Part shown: in pieces, positions 20,458 through 28,891 of the stretch
Layout: each line of letters opens with the position of its first letter
Position numbering within the stretch: the first letter of the stretch is position 1
Source: an uncultured Dehalococcoidia bacterium
Lineage (GTDB): Bacteria > Chloroflexota > Dehalococcoidia > Lucifugimonadales > UBA3495
Assembly: GCA_958296385.1 (NCBI GenBank)
Contig: OY282494.1
Location: forward strand, 2,455,537 to 2,519,536
Direction of reading: 5' to 3'
Length of the DNA stretch: 64,000 bases
Position numbers and translations under genes: made by a program
The notes under the pieces: generated by a model
The model's database searches: none
What the model was told of the DNA's origin: nothing
Seen by the model: only the letters and a program-made list of their open reading frames with translations

Positions 20458-21645
20458 TCAGGCCGCCAACGGTTGCAGTATCAGGGCGGAATCAACCGAC
20501 GCCGGAACTTGGCCCAGACTGCCGGCCGCCAGATTGGAGAGCGTAGTTTCCAGCGTTTGCGGCGCATTTGCCATCCCGATAACCAGCCGGACGGCGGCTG
20601 CGGATGCCACGCCAGCAGCGGCCAGCGCGCCCCCGATGTCCGTCCAATCGCCGGCGCTGTCGGCCCCCAATACCACCACCGCGCGCCGGCCGGACAGGTC
20701 GGCAAGCACCCCATCCGTACTCCCGTCGGAGATACGTCCGGCCGACGTGCAGACGGCGTCCAGCGGCGATACGCCCGCCGCGGCCAACGCCGCTTGGTAG
20801 AACCCCGGAGCGGATACGATTGACACGGCGGCGGCCTCCTCTTGCAAGCGATGCAGCAAATTGGGCGCGGATTCGGCCGGATTGCCCAGCGTAACCACCA
20901 TTGACCACAGCCCGGCGCGGGCGTCCCGGCCCAGCCGGTTCGCCAGCTCATTGAGGTTGTCGTCGCGCAGCGGCAGCTCCACGCCGCGCAGCCAGAGACG
21001 GGCCAGCGCCAGGGCATCATCCGAACCGGCTACGTAGTCGGCGTTGGCCAGCAGTTCGCGGGTTTGCGCCGGGACTTGGGCCGGGCCGCCGGTGCCCAGC
21101 CCGGCGACGGTTACGGCGCGCTGCGCGGAGCTAAACGCCGCCACGAACTTGCGGGTTTCCGACACCTGCCGGGCGTGATTGCCCTCATGCCCGGCCACGC
21201 GCTCGATAAGCTCCAGCAGCGACAGACTGGGAAAGTTATTCTCCGGATTGGGCGGCGTTGCCGGGCGGCTCAGCTGTGCCTCCGACAGGCCGGCAATCAG
21301 TTTGCGAAACCGCTGGTAGTTGGCCTCCAGCCGGGCGGTGTCGGCGGCGACCCGGCTGGCCCGCGCGTCAAAAGCGGGCAGCATCTCCCGCTGGCCGGCG
21401 GCAATCTCCTCCAGGGCCTCGACAAAGTTCTCGGTGAGCAAGTGCTGCATCACCTCCCAAACCGACCACCGCGAACCGAGAAACGCCTCGGCGTCGTCCA
21501 AATCCGCTAACGCTTGGAGCAAAGCGGCGTGGCCGTCGTCCAGCCGCCGCAACGCCCGCGTCTGCCGTTCTGCTATCGTGATGCCGTCATTGCCGGCATC
21601 GGCCGGCATATCGTGTGAAACCATCAGCTCGCCCCGTTCGACCAT
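20458..21645 (-). CDS. DinB-like domain fused to a tetrapyrrole-methylase-like domain
   Basis: A 395-residue protein in two parts. Residues 27-170 form a DinB/YfiT-like four-helix bundle with the three metal-ligand His of that family: His68 in SVWEVMQHLL, and His153 and His157 in GHEGNHARQ. Residues 177-385 follow the plan of cobalamin-pathway (tetrapyrrole) methylases: VTVAGLGTGGPAQVPAQTRE with ADYVAGSD at the start, GNPAES where GDPG is usual, VSIVSAPGFYQAALAAAGVSPLD, and a C-terminal VRLVIGMANAPQTLETTLSNL. The GDPG change suggests altered SAM use or lost methylation. No other cobalamin genes are nearby. The start could also be the ATG at 21624. Confidence 0.65.
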   Translation of the reverse strand: MVERGELMVSHDMPADAGNDGITIAERQTRALRRLDDGHAALLQALADLDDAEAFLGSRWSVWEVMQHLLTENFVEALEEIAAGQREMLPAFDARASRVAADTARLEANYQRFRKLIAGLSEAQLSRPATPPNPENNFPSLSLLELIERVAGHEGNHARQVSETRKFVAAFSSAQRAVTVAGLGTGGPAQVPAQTRELLANADYVAGSDDALALARLWLRGVELPLRDDNLNELANRLGRDARAGLWSMVVTLGNPAESAPNLLHRLQEEAAAVSIVSAPGFYQAALAAAGVSPLDAVCTSAGRISDGSTDGVLADLSGRRAVVVLGADSAGDWTDIGGALAAAGVASAAAVRLVIGMANAPQTLETTLSNLAAGSLGQVPASVDSALILQPLAA

Positions 21646-21698
21646 CTATGGATTGACCGCAGATTATCGCACATCGCAAGCATCGTATATCATTAGCT

Positions 21699-22508
21699 AT
21701 GCCCACATCCGATATGCCCACATCCGATGACAGCCTGATACGACGGTTCCGAGCCGGCCAGATTGTTTCCGCCGCAACGGTACTCCGCGCGCTGGACGAG
21801 TTGCAGCGGGCCGCCCCGGACGCCGGCCAGACGGCCAGCCGGTACATCCCGTCAACCCTGCCCGCCGCCGGTGAAACCGTTGCGCCGGCATCCGATGAGT
21901 GCGAATCCTTTTGGCAAAGCGCTCTGGAAACGGCGGGCGCGCCAGTGTTGAGTTCCAAAACCGGCGTGGCGGCGTTCCGGGCCGGGAACGCGGGACTGGC
22001 CGTTTTGCCCACGCTGCCGCTGCGCTCCGGCGGTTCCGCAGACGGCATAGACGCTGCGCCGCTCCAAGAGCTGTTGGCGTCGGAATACACCGTTGGCGTG
22101 GCGTTGCTGCGGCTGGGGCGGTACGCCATTGGCGTGTATCAGGGCAAACGCCTGCTGGTATCCAAAACCGACACCCGCTACGTCAAAGGACGGCATCACG
22201 CCGGCGGCACATCGCAGCGGCGGTTCCAGCGGGTGCGCGAGCAGCAGATACACCGGCTCTACGTCAAAGCGTCGGGCATCCTAACCGAGCAGTGGCGGCC
22301 ATTCCAGGGGCAGCTGGACTACGCAGCCCTGGGCGGCGAAGCCGCCACCATCGCCGGATTCGTCAAAGAATGCCGCCTGCTGCAAACCCTCTCCCCCATC
22401 ACCCTGCCCCGCCGGCTGGACGTGCGCGAGCCCAACCGGGCCGCCCTGCAACAAGCCGGCGCAATGCTCTACGAATGCCAGGTGTACCCGCTGAGCTGGG
22501 CTGACTGA
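21699..22508 (+). CDS. VLRF1-domain protein (Vms1/acVLRF1-like peptidyl-tRNA release factor)
   Basis: This 269-residue protein contains LRLGRYAIGVYQGKRLLVSK, then YVKGRHHAGGTSQRRFQRVR (161-180), then an EQQIHRLYVKA helix. This is the pattern of the VLRF1 domain of eukaryotic Vms1/ANKZF1 and actinobacterial acVLRF1, which cut nascent chains from tRNA on stalled 50S subunits. S172-Q173 is the likely position of the catalytic loop. The N-terminal 120 residues and the end (LSPITLPRRLDV) are lineage-specific. It is divergent from the DinB fusion gene, with about 50 bp between. Confidence 0.7.
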   Translation: MPTSDMPTSDDSLIRRFRAGQIVSAATVLRALDELQRAAPDAGQTASRYIPSTLPAAGETVAPASDECESFWQSALETAGAPVLSSKTGVAAFRAGNAGLAVLPTLPLRSGGSADGIDAAPLQELLASEYTVGVALLRLGRYAIGVYQGKRLLVSKTDTRYVKGRHHAGGTSQRRFQRVREQQIHRLYVKASGILTEQWRPFQGQLDYAALGGEAATIAGFVKECRLLQTLSPITLPRRLDVREPNRAALQQAGAMLYECQVYPLSWAD

Positions 22509-22560
22509 GCCGACTTTGGGAATGGTAGAATGACCAGGCCATCTAAATCGGCGCAGACGC

Positions 22561-22692
22561 CCCTACGCTCTCGGGCCGCTTGAACTTGAATCGGATTGGG
22601 TTACTTACATCTCCACCGCCCGGAACTTGCTGGCGGGAGAGTGGTTTGTTCAGATTTACGGATGGCCTTATCTGCACTGGCCGCCGCTGTAG
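22561..22692 (+). pseudogene. fragment of a GT39-like (PMT_2) membrane glycosyltransferase
   Basis: The frame from 22582 reads ELESDWVTYISTARNLLAGE and continues WFVQIYGWPYLHWPPL to a TAG at 22690. This is close to the first-loop motif of bacterial membrane mannosyl/arabinosyl-type glycosyltransferases (acidic residue, AARNLLAG, HWPPLYP). There is no start codon with a ribosome site, and the rest of the gene is absent, so this is a decayed remnant. Confidence 0.5.
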
Positions 22693-22729
22693 CCCATGAT
22701 TGATGCTGGCCGGCGCCGGCTAATGACAA

Positions 22730-23725
22730 TTAAGGTGGGGCGGCGGCCAGCAGGGTTCCCACGGCGCGATTTACCAGGTTGGCGGCCATTGGCGCTTTGT
22801 AGGCGTTGTCGGGCAGGGGGCGGGGGTTGGGTATGGCTTGGGCGCCGGCCTGCTCTGCCGATATTTGGCTGACGCGGCGGTTGTGGAGGTAGGCTTCGGT
22901 GGCGGCGGCCCGGTAGGGTATGGGGGCGACGCCGCCCAGGACTATTGATGCTTGCTGCACGGTTGCGCCGGCGAGGGTTAGCGCGGCGGCTACGCTGACC
23001 AGGGCAAAGTCGCCGGATTCGCGCTCGCGGGCTTTCAGGTAGATACTCCGCTGGCCATCCGACGGAGGGGGCAGCGTTACGGCGGTGAGCAGTTCGCCGG
23101 GTTGCAGGATGTTCTCCCGCATCAGGTCAACGTCCGGGCCGGTGAAGTAATCTGCGATGGGCACGGTGCGGATGCCGCCGGCGGTGGCGATGTCAACCGA
23201 TGCGCCCAGGGCGGCCAGGGCTACGGCGGTATCCGACGGATGCACGATGAAACAGCGGTCGCCGCCGGTTATGCAGAGGTACTTGCCGACTCCGGGGACG
23301 GCGTAGCAGCGGTCGCCGCCCCGCTTGAGGCAGACGGTTAGCGGATGGCGGTAGTACCAGCAGCGGGGGCGCTGGTTGAGGTTGCCGCCCAGGGTGCCCA
23401 GGTTGCGAACCTGCGGCGTGGCCAGCCCGGCGGCGGCCTGTGCCAACGCAGCGTAACGCGTCCGGATGGCAGCATCGGCGGCGATGTCGGCGATGGTAGT
23501 AAGCGCGCCGATGCGCCGGCCGCCGTCAGCCGTATCGCTGATGCCGTGCAGTGCGCCGTCGGCTATGCTGTCCAGCGCAACCAGCGTATCCGGCGCGGCG
23601 GTGCCGTTGCGGATTTCGGACAGCAAATCGGTGCCGCCGGCGATGGCCGCCGCTGCGCCGCCGTCCGACGCCAGCAACGTACTCGCTTCAGCCAGGGATG
23701 TGGGACGGAGTAAGCGGAAAGTCAT
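22730..23725 (-). CDS. molybdenum hydroxylase, FAD-binding subunit with Fe-S cysteines
   Basis: This 331-residue FAD_binding_5/CO_deh_flav_C protein has AAAIAGGTDLLSEIRNG (FAD loop) and VRNLGTLGGNLNQRPRC. It carries an extra Cys-rich insertion with Cys122, 132, 140, 151 and 158 ending in FIVHPSD. The same insertion in PaoB (YagS) and in 4-hydroxybenzoyl-CoA reductase beta holds a [4Fe-4S] cluster, so one is likely here. Its ATG overlaps the stop of the molybdenum subunit gene by 4 nt (ATGA). Confidence 0.88.
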   Translation of the reverse strand: MTFRLLRPTSLAEASTLLASDGGAAAAIAGGTDLLSEIRNGTAAPDTLVALDSIADGALHGISDTADGGRRIGALTTIADIAADAAIRTRYAALAQAAAGLATPQVRNLGTLGGNLNQRPRCWYYRHPLTVCLKRGGDRCYAVPGVGKYLCITGGDRCFIVHPSDTAVALAALGASVDIATAGGIRTVPIADYFTGPDVDLMRENILQPGELLTAVTLPPPSDGQRSIYLKARERESGDFALVSVAAALTLAGATVQQASIVLGGVAPIPYRAAATEAYLHNRRVSQISAEQAGAQAIPNPRPLPDNAYKAPMAANLVNRAVGTLLAAAPP

Positions 23726-26016
23726 GTGGTCACGCTGCTACCTGACTGTTGGGCCAGGGCGTTGAGAATCTGGTCGGGTGTTATTGGAAGGCCGACGAAT
23801 CGGATGCCGATGGCATCATACAGGGCGTTGGCAATGGCCGGCGCCACGCCCACCGAGGGCACTTCGCCCAACGCCTTTGCGCCCATTGGCCCTACCGGGT
23901 CAATGACGTCGGCAAAGATGACGCGGATGTCGGGGTAGTCCTGTATGGTGGGGCTTTTATGCTCCAGGTAGCTGCCGTTGAGCGTTACGCCGGTGGGGGT
24001 GTCGGTTACCAGCTCCTCGCTGAGGGCAAACCCCAGCATCTGGGAGATGGCGCCCTCAACCTGATTCAGCGCGGTGCGCGGGTTGATGATGCGCCCGGAG
24101 TCGTGGGCGGCGACGTAGCGGGCGATGCGAACCCGGCCGGTGGCAGTGTCCACCTCAACCGCGCAGAAATGCGCCCCGAACGAGTTGACGATGTAATCAG
24201 GGCTGCCCGGCGTTACGGTTGCCTCGGCGGTTAGCGACGCGGAGCCGGCATCTTGGGCCAGCCGGGCAAAGGATACTCTACGCTGGGCATCGCCGGCTAC
24301 GAACACGGCGCCGTCGGCGATGCTCAATGCGTCTCGGGGCGCTGCCAGATGATTAGTCGCTGCGTCAAGGATGCGTTCCCGCAGCGCGGCCGCCGCTTGC
24401 AGCACCGCCGTGCCGGTGGAGAAAGTGGCCGTTGAACCGGCGGTTATCGGAGCATCGGGCGTGCTGTCGGTGTCGGCGAACCGGGGCAGGATGTCGTCGT
24501 AGCCTACGGACAGGGCCTCGGCGGCCATCTGGGCCAGCACCGTTACCGCGCCCTCGCCGACGTCAATCAAGCCGCTCACCAGCTGCACTTTACCATCGTC
24601 ATTAATGGACAGGCGGGCCGCCGAATCGGAACCGACGCCGCCCCGGTAGAGCATCATGCTCATACCCCGACCCCGCTTGAGGAACGGGTTTTGCGGGTCG
24701 TCGCGCCGGTATGATTCGTGCCAGCCAAACTCGGCCGCGCCCCGCCGCAAACATTCGGCCAGCCCGTTGCTGGAGAAAGGGATGCCGCCCTCCACCGGCT
24801 GCCCGTCCACAATCTCGTCGGGCGGCGTGAGACGGGGCCCGTCCTGTCCCTCCGGCGGCACGTGGTTGCGCTGGCGAAACTCCAGCGGGCCCATCCCGAC
24901 GGCGGCGGCGGCCCGGTCGATGAGGGTTTCCAGGGCAAAATGACCTTGCGGCGCGCCCAAAGCCCGGTAGCTGCCCGACACGGGCTTGTTGGTCGTGGCC
25001 GGCCGCGCGTCAAACCGGACGTTGGGGCACTTATAAAGGTAAAGCATCCCCTGCCCGGTGCGGCGGGCCACGCCGGGGGCGGACGCCTGATAGGCGCCGG
25101 AGTCCATGATGGCGTCGCCGTGAATGGCGGTAATGTCGCCGTTGCTGCGGACGCCCAGACGCAGCCTGATGCGCCCGCCGTGGCGAGTCCGTCCGGCGAC
25201 GAACTCCTCCTCCCGGCTGTACTCGATACGCACGGGACGGCCAGCGCGCCGGGCCAGCAGAGCCGCCAGAACCGCCAGGCGGGATTCATCCTTGTTGCCG
25301 TAGCCGCCGCCCATGTAGGGGCCGATAACCCGTACCAGCGCCGGGTCAATGCCGAGGACGTGGGCCAGGGCCGCCCGGTCCACGTGGACGCCGCGCGTGG
25401 ATTTCCAGACGGTGAGCCGCTGCCCCTCCCAGGCCGCCAGCGCCGCGCGGGGTTCCAGCGGCGTAGCCGAGTGAGTGGGCAGAGCGTAGGTTTCCTCAAG
25501 CACAATGTCGGCGTCAGCGAACCCGGCGGCGATGTCCCCGCGTTGCAAGGACAAGGGCTGGGGAATGGCCAGGTTGCCGCCGGGATGGATGGCCGGGGCG
25601 TCGGGTTCCAGCGCTGCCACCGGGTCGGTGACAAAGGGCAGCGGAGCGTACTCCACGCGCACCAGAGCGGCGGCCCGGCGGGCGGTGTCCAGGTCATCAG
25701 CTGCCACGGCGGCCACCTCATCGCCAGCGAACCGAACCCGCGTGTCCAGAACCGGCAAGTCCGGGGCCAGGCGCGCGGCGGGAGCATCAGCAGGCGTTAG
25801 CGCCGCCCGCACGCCGGGCAAAGCGAGGGCCGGCCCGACGTCAACGGAAAGCACGTCGGCGTGCGGATGCGGGCTGCGGACGATAACGCCGTGCAGCAGG
25901 CCGGGCAGCGCAATGTCAGCCGAGTAATCGGCAACGCCGGTCAGCTTATCGGCCAACTCCCGCCGGGGCACGCTGCGGCCGACGATGGAGAAAGATGGGG
26001 ATGGAGTGCTAGTCAT
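23722..26016 (-). CDS. molybdenum hydroxylase, molybdopterin-binding large subunit
   Basis: This 764-residue xanthine dehydrogenase/CoxL-family protein shows the N-terminal ADKLTGVADYSADIALPG, the PYMGGGYGNKDE block, SGSYRALGAPQGHFALE and the C-terminal GPMGAKALGEVP with the catalytic Glu718. It lacks the AYRCSFR loop of CO dehydrogenase, so it is not a CO oxidiser. It hydroxylates an aldehyde, purine or aromatic acyl-CoA type substrate. The FAD subunit follows directly; the [2Fe-2S] subunit is about 1 kb away on the other strand at 27012. Confidence 0.9.
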   Translation of the reverse strand: MTSTPSPSFSIVGRSVPRRELADKLTGVADYSADIALPGLLHGVIVRSPHPHADVLSVDVGPALALPGVRAALTPADAPAARLAPDLPVLDTRVRFAGDEVAAVAADDLDTARRAAALVRVEYAPLPFVTDPVAALEPDAPAIHPGGNLAIPQPLSLQRGDIAAGFADADIVLEETYALPTHSATPLEPRAALAAWEGQRLTVWKSTRGVHVDRAALAHVLGIDPALVRVIGPYMGGGYGNKDESRLAVLAALLARRAGRPVRIEYSREEEFVAGRTRHGGRIRLRLGVRSNGDITAIHGDAIMDSGAYQASAPGVARRTGQGMLYLYKCPNVRFDARPATTNKPVSGSYRALGAPQGHFALETLIDRAAAAVGMGPLEFRQRNHVPPEGQDGPRLTPPDEIVDGQPVEGGIPFSSNGLAECLRRGAAEFGWHESYRRDDPQNPFLKRGRGMSMMLYRGGVGSDSAARLSINDDGKVQLVSGLIDVGEGAVTVLAQMAAEALSVGYDDILPRFADTDSTPDAPITAGSTATFSTGTAVLQAAAALRERILDAATNHLAAPRDALSIADGAVFVAGDAQRRVSFARLAQDAGSASLTAEATVTPGSPDYIVNSFGAHFCAVEVDTATGRVRIARYVAAHDSGRIINPRTALNQVEGAISQMLGFALSEELVTDTPTGVTLNGSYLEHKSPTIQDYPDIRVIFADVIDPVGPMGAKALGEVPSVGVAPAIANALYDAIGIRFVGLPITPDQILNALAQQSGSSVTT

Positions 26017-26025
26017 AATGCTTCA

Positions 26026-26565
26026 TCAAGCTCTTTGGTTCTGGAATTGCGATAGTCGTTCTACTTCCGCAGTGGTTCTTAGTTCCTCTATAATCAGTTG
26101 GCAGATTTTGATACCGGGGGTTAAGCGGCAGACAAAGTTGCCGACGTTGGCGATTTCCAGCCGGATTTGTCCGGCGAATCCGGCATGTATTGTTGGGGCG
26201 GATTGATGAATGGATACACCCCACCGGGCCAGGGAACTCTTACCTTCAACGCGCGCCGCTAAGTCCAAAGGCAATGCAACTCGTTCCTGGGTGAAAGCCA
26301 AGGCGAAATGGTGGGGCCTTAACTCCAGATATTCACCAGTCCGCAGGGTGACTGTTCGCCCGTATCGTTGGGTTGCCTCCTCCGGATCTGCGGTTCCAAC
26401 CATAACGGAGGTTTCAGTGCCCTCAACCGGGGCGTAAATCGTGAACTTGTCGTCTAACAGCAAATCTACCGCTGACGTGGAAAACATATCACGCGTAGGC
26501 TGGGGGTCGATGACTAATTTCCCGGATGCCAGAGCATCCCTGATGTCCAGGTTGCTGTAAATCAT
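26026..26565 (-). CDS. dCTP deaminase-like (dUTPase-fold) protein
   Basis: About 179 residues. The motif ARVEGKSSLARWGVSIHQS followed by PTIHAGFAGQIRLEIAN matches the core of dCTP deaminases (GRSSLGRxG ... DPGFxGxxTLE), including the Glu that activates water. The segment FALAFTQERVALPLDLAA is also typical. It may convert dCTP to dUTP or act as a dUTPase relative. The ATG overlaps the stop of the preceding gene (TAATG), so the two are coupled. The region is less GC-rich than its neighbours. Confidence 0.78.
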   Translation of the reverse strand: MIYSNLDIRDALASGKLVIDPQPTRDMFSTSAVDLLLDDKFTIYAPVEGTETSVMVGTADPEEATQRYGRTVTLRTGEYLELRPHHFALAFTQERVALPLDLAARVEGKSSLARWGVSIHQSAPTIHAGFAGQIRLEIANVGNFVCRLTPGIKICQLIIEELRTTAEVERLSQFQNQRA

Positions 26566-26879
26566 TACCACCAGCCCTTGAGTATCGCATCCTGGTGTTC
26601 TTTGGGAACGAAAATGTTATGCCCCGACGACAGGGTTTCGTGAGGAATTTGAAGCAGCCAGCGACCGTCGTCGAAATCGGCGACGATGAGTGCCTTGAGC
26701 CATTTCTCGGTTTCGTTGACCGAGTAATCCGGCATCCAGCCTCCGTAGATTTGGTCGCCGATGTTGAACTTTACGAACCGCTCGTCGTACATCATTCCGG
26801 GGCCGACGTAGGTGAGCTGGATTTTGACGCCTTCCGGTTTCTCCCGGTTGGTTCCCCATTCAATTTTGGTGCCTGCCAT
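26565..26879 (-). CDS. small hypothetical protein coupled to the dCTP-deaminase-like gene
   Basis: A 104-residue protein starting MAGTKIEWGTNREKPEGVKI and ending HQDAILKGWW. It is rich in Trp, Tyr and acidic residues with no signal peptide or membrane segment. GGAGA lies 7 nt before this ATG, which decides the start over longer in-frame extensions. Not recognised. The coupling by TAATG suggests a shared role in nucleotide handling, but this is inference. Confidence 0.65.
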   Translation of the reverse strand: MAGTKIEWGTNREKPEGVKIQLTYVGPGMMYDERFVKFNIGDQIYGGWMPDYSVNETEKWLKALIVADFDDGRWLLQIPHETLSSGHNIFVPKEHQDAILKGWW

Positions 26880-27011
26880 TACGGTTCTCCAGCGGTGTGG
26901 TGTGGTAAGCAATATAATGACGGGCTGCCTAATCGTCAATGCTGCGGCGGTCACTGCCGGCGGTTGCGGCGGGTTGCCGGCGTGGTTGGGCTGGGGTAGG
27001 ATACTGGTGTT

Positions 27012-27491
27012 ATGACGGATTTGCCTACTGTTGCCATCACTTTTACGGTCAACGGCGTGGCGCGTACTCTGGAGGCGGCGCACCACTGGTCGCTGCTGGA
27101 CGTGCTGCGGGACGCGCTGGGGCTGACCGGCTCCAAGCGGGGCTGCGACCGGGGCGAGTGCGGCTCTTGCACCGTTTTGCTGGACGGCAAGCCGTTCAAC
27201 GCCTGCCAGGTGCTGGCCGCGCGCATTGACGGCGCCTCTGTGTTGACTATTGAGGGTCTGGCGTCCGGCGGGCGGCTGTCCGGGGTGCAGCAGGCGTTTC
27301 TCGATGAAGATGGCGGGCAGTGCGGTTTCTGCACGCCGGGGTTTGTGATGGCGTCTTACGCCTTGCTGTCATCCAACCCATCGCCTACCGATGCGGAGAT
27401 TCGCGAGGCGCTGTCGGGCAACCTGTGCCGGTGCAACGCCTACGGGCGCATCCTGGCGTCGGTGCGGGCCGCGGCCCATCGGAACGAGTAA
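27012..27491 (+). CDS. molybdenum hydroxylase, [2Fe-2S] small subunit
   Basis: This 159-residue CoxS/XdhC-type protein has the plant-ferredoxin-like motif GCDRGECGSCTVL with the following Cys in NACQVL, and the second cluster motif QCGFCTPGFVM with GNLCRCNAYGRI. It passes electrons from the molybdenum site to the FAD subunit. It is separated from the other two subunits by two genes and read from the other strand. Confidence 0.92.
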   Translation: MTDLPTVAITFTVNGVARTLEAAHHWSLLDVLRDALGLTGSKRGCDRGECGSCTVLLDGKPFNACQVLAARIDGASVLTIEGLASGGRLSGVQQAFLDEDGGQCGFCTPGFVMASYALLSSNPSPTDAEIREALSGNLCRCNAYGRILASVRAAAHRNE

Positions 27492-27595
27492 CCGCGCCGG
27501 CCGCCCACCGCCGGCCGCCGGGTCTCTGCCCGACGCCGGGGCTTTTGATTTGTTATTATGGATGCGCCGGTGGGCCGCGCGCCGCCGGATTCGTT

Positions 27596-27623
27596 CTGTC
27601 CAATCCCATCTGTCCAATCCCAG
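27596..27623 (+). repeat. 14-bp direct repeat upstream of glyA
   Basis: TCTGTCCAATCCCA occurs twice in a row, ending just before the AGGAGA ribosome site of glyA. It may be slippage or a binding site. Confidence 0.6.
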
Positions 27624-27637
27624 GAGACTTCTGAATT

Positions 27638-28888
27638 ATGGCTACCGTTTTGGAGCGTATTGACCCCGCCGTTGCCGACGCCATCGCCAGCGAACATCGC
27701 CGCCAGCGCAACTCTATCGTCCTTATCGCCTCGGAGAACTATGCGAGCAAGGCGGTTGTTGAGGCGCAGGCGCAGCTGATGGGGAATAAGTACGCCGAGG
27801 GCTACCCCGGGCGGCGCTACTACGGCGGCTGCGAGTACGTGGACGTGGTGGAAACGCTGGCCATTGACCGGGCCAAAGCGCTGTTCGGCGCCGAACACGC
27901 CAACGTGCAGGCCCACAGCGGCGCGCAGGCCAACATGGGCGCCTACTTCGCCGTGCTGGAGCCGGGCGACACGGTGCTGGGGATGCAGCTGGACATGGGC
28001 GGCCATCTGACCCACGGCGCCGGCGTCAACTTCTCCGGCAATCTGTACAACTTCGTGGCTTACGGCGTTGACCGGGATACCGAGACCATTGACTACGATG
28101 CGGTGGAGCGGCTGGCCGGCGAGCATCGCCCCAAGCTGATTGTCGCCGGATGCAGCAGCTACTCCCGCACGCTGGACTTCCCGCGTTTTCGCGCCATCGC
28201 CGACGGGGTGGGCGCGCTGCTGATGGTGGACATGGCGCACATCTCCGGCCTCATCGCCGGCGGCGCGCATCCTTCGCCCTTTCCCCACGCGCAGATTGTA
28301 ACGTCAACCACGCAAAAAACCCTGCGCGGCCCACGGGGCGGGATGATTCTGGCTGACGGGGATTTGGGACGCAAGATTGACTTTGCCGTCTTTCCTTATA
28401 TGCAGGGCGGCCCGTTCATGCACATCATCGCCGCCAAAGCGGTCTGTTTCGGTGAGGCGCTGCAACCGGATTTCTCCCGCTATGCCCACCAGGTGGTGGC
28501 CAACGCGCAGGTGATGGCGCAGGAATTGTCCGAGGCCGGCGTGCGGCTGGTTGCCGGCGGCACGGACAATCATTTGATGCTGGTTGACCTGACCCCGCTG
28601 GGCATCACCGGCCGCCAGGCGGAGCGGGCGATGGAGTCGGTGGGCATCGTGGCCAACAAGAACGCCATCCCCTACGACCAACTGCCGCCGCGCACCGCCT
28701 CCGGCCTGCGGCTGGGGACGCCGGCGATAACCAGCCGGGGCATGGGCGAGGACGACACCCGGCAGGTAGCCCGCCTCATCGTGCGCACGCTGTCCGGTAT
28801 CGGCGATGCTGCGGCGCTGACCGCGGTTAGCGACGAAGTGCAGCAGCTGGGCAACAAGTTCCCGGTGCCGGGGCTGGACGACGAATAG
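27638..28888 (+). CDS. glyA: serine hydroxymethyltransferase
   Basis: This 416-residue PLP enzyme interconverts serine and glycine with tetrahydrofolate. It shows [14 protein letters not shown] at the start, [33 protein letters not shown] and the PLP-lysine block [15 protein letters not shown] with Lys227. The residue before it is Gln226, where His is usual. [16 protein letters not shown] completes the C-terminal part. CAGGAGAC lies before the ATG. It converges with the next gene, with 3 bp between. Confidence 0.95.
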   Translation: MATVLERIDPAVADAIASEHRRQRNSIVLIASENYASKAVVEAQAQLMGNKYAEGYPGRRYYGGCEYVDVVETLAIDRAKALFGAEHANVQAHSGAQANMGAYFAVLEPGDTVLGMQLDMGGHLTHGAGVNFSGNLYNFVAYGVDRDTETIDYDAVERLAGEHRPKLIVAGCSSYSRTLDFPRFRAIADGVGALLMVDMAHISGLIAGGAHPSPFPHAQIVTSTTQKTLRGPRGGMILADGDLGRKIDFAVFPYMQGGPFMHIIAAKAVCFGEALQPDFSRYAHQVVANAQVMAQELSEAGVRLVAGGTDNHLMLVDLTPLGITGRQAERAMESVGIVANKNAIPYDQLPPRTASGLRLGTPAITSRGMGEDDTRQVARLIVRTLSGIGDAAALTAVSDEVQQLGNKFPVPGLDDE

Positions 28889-28891
28889 CGG

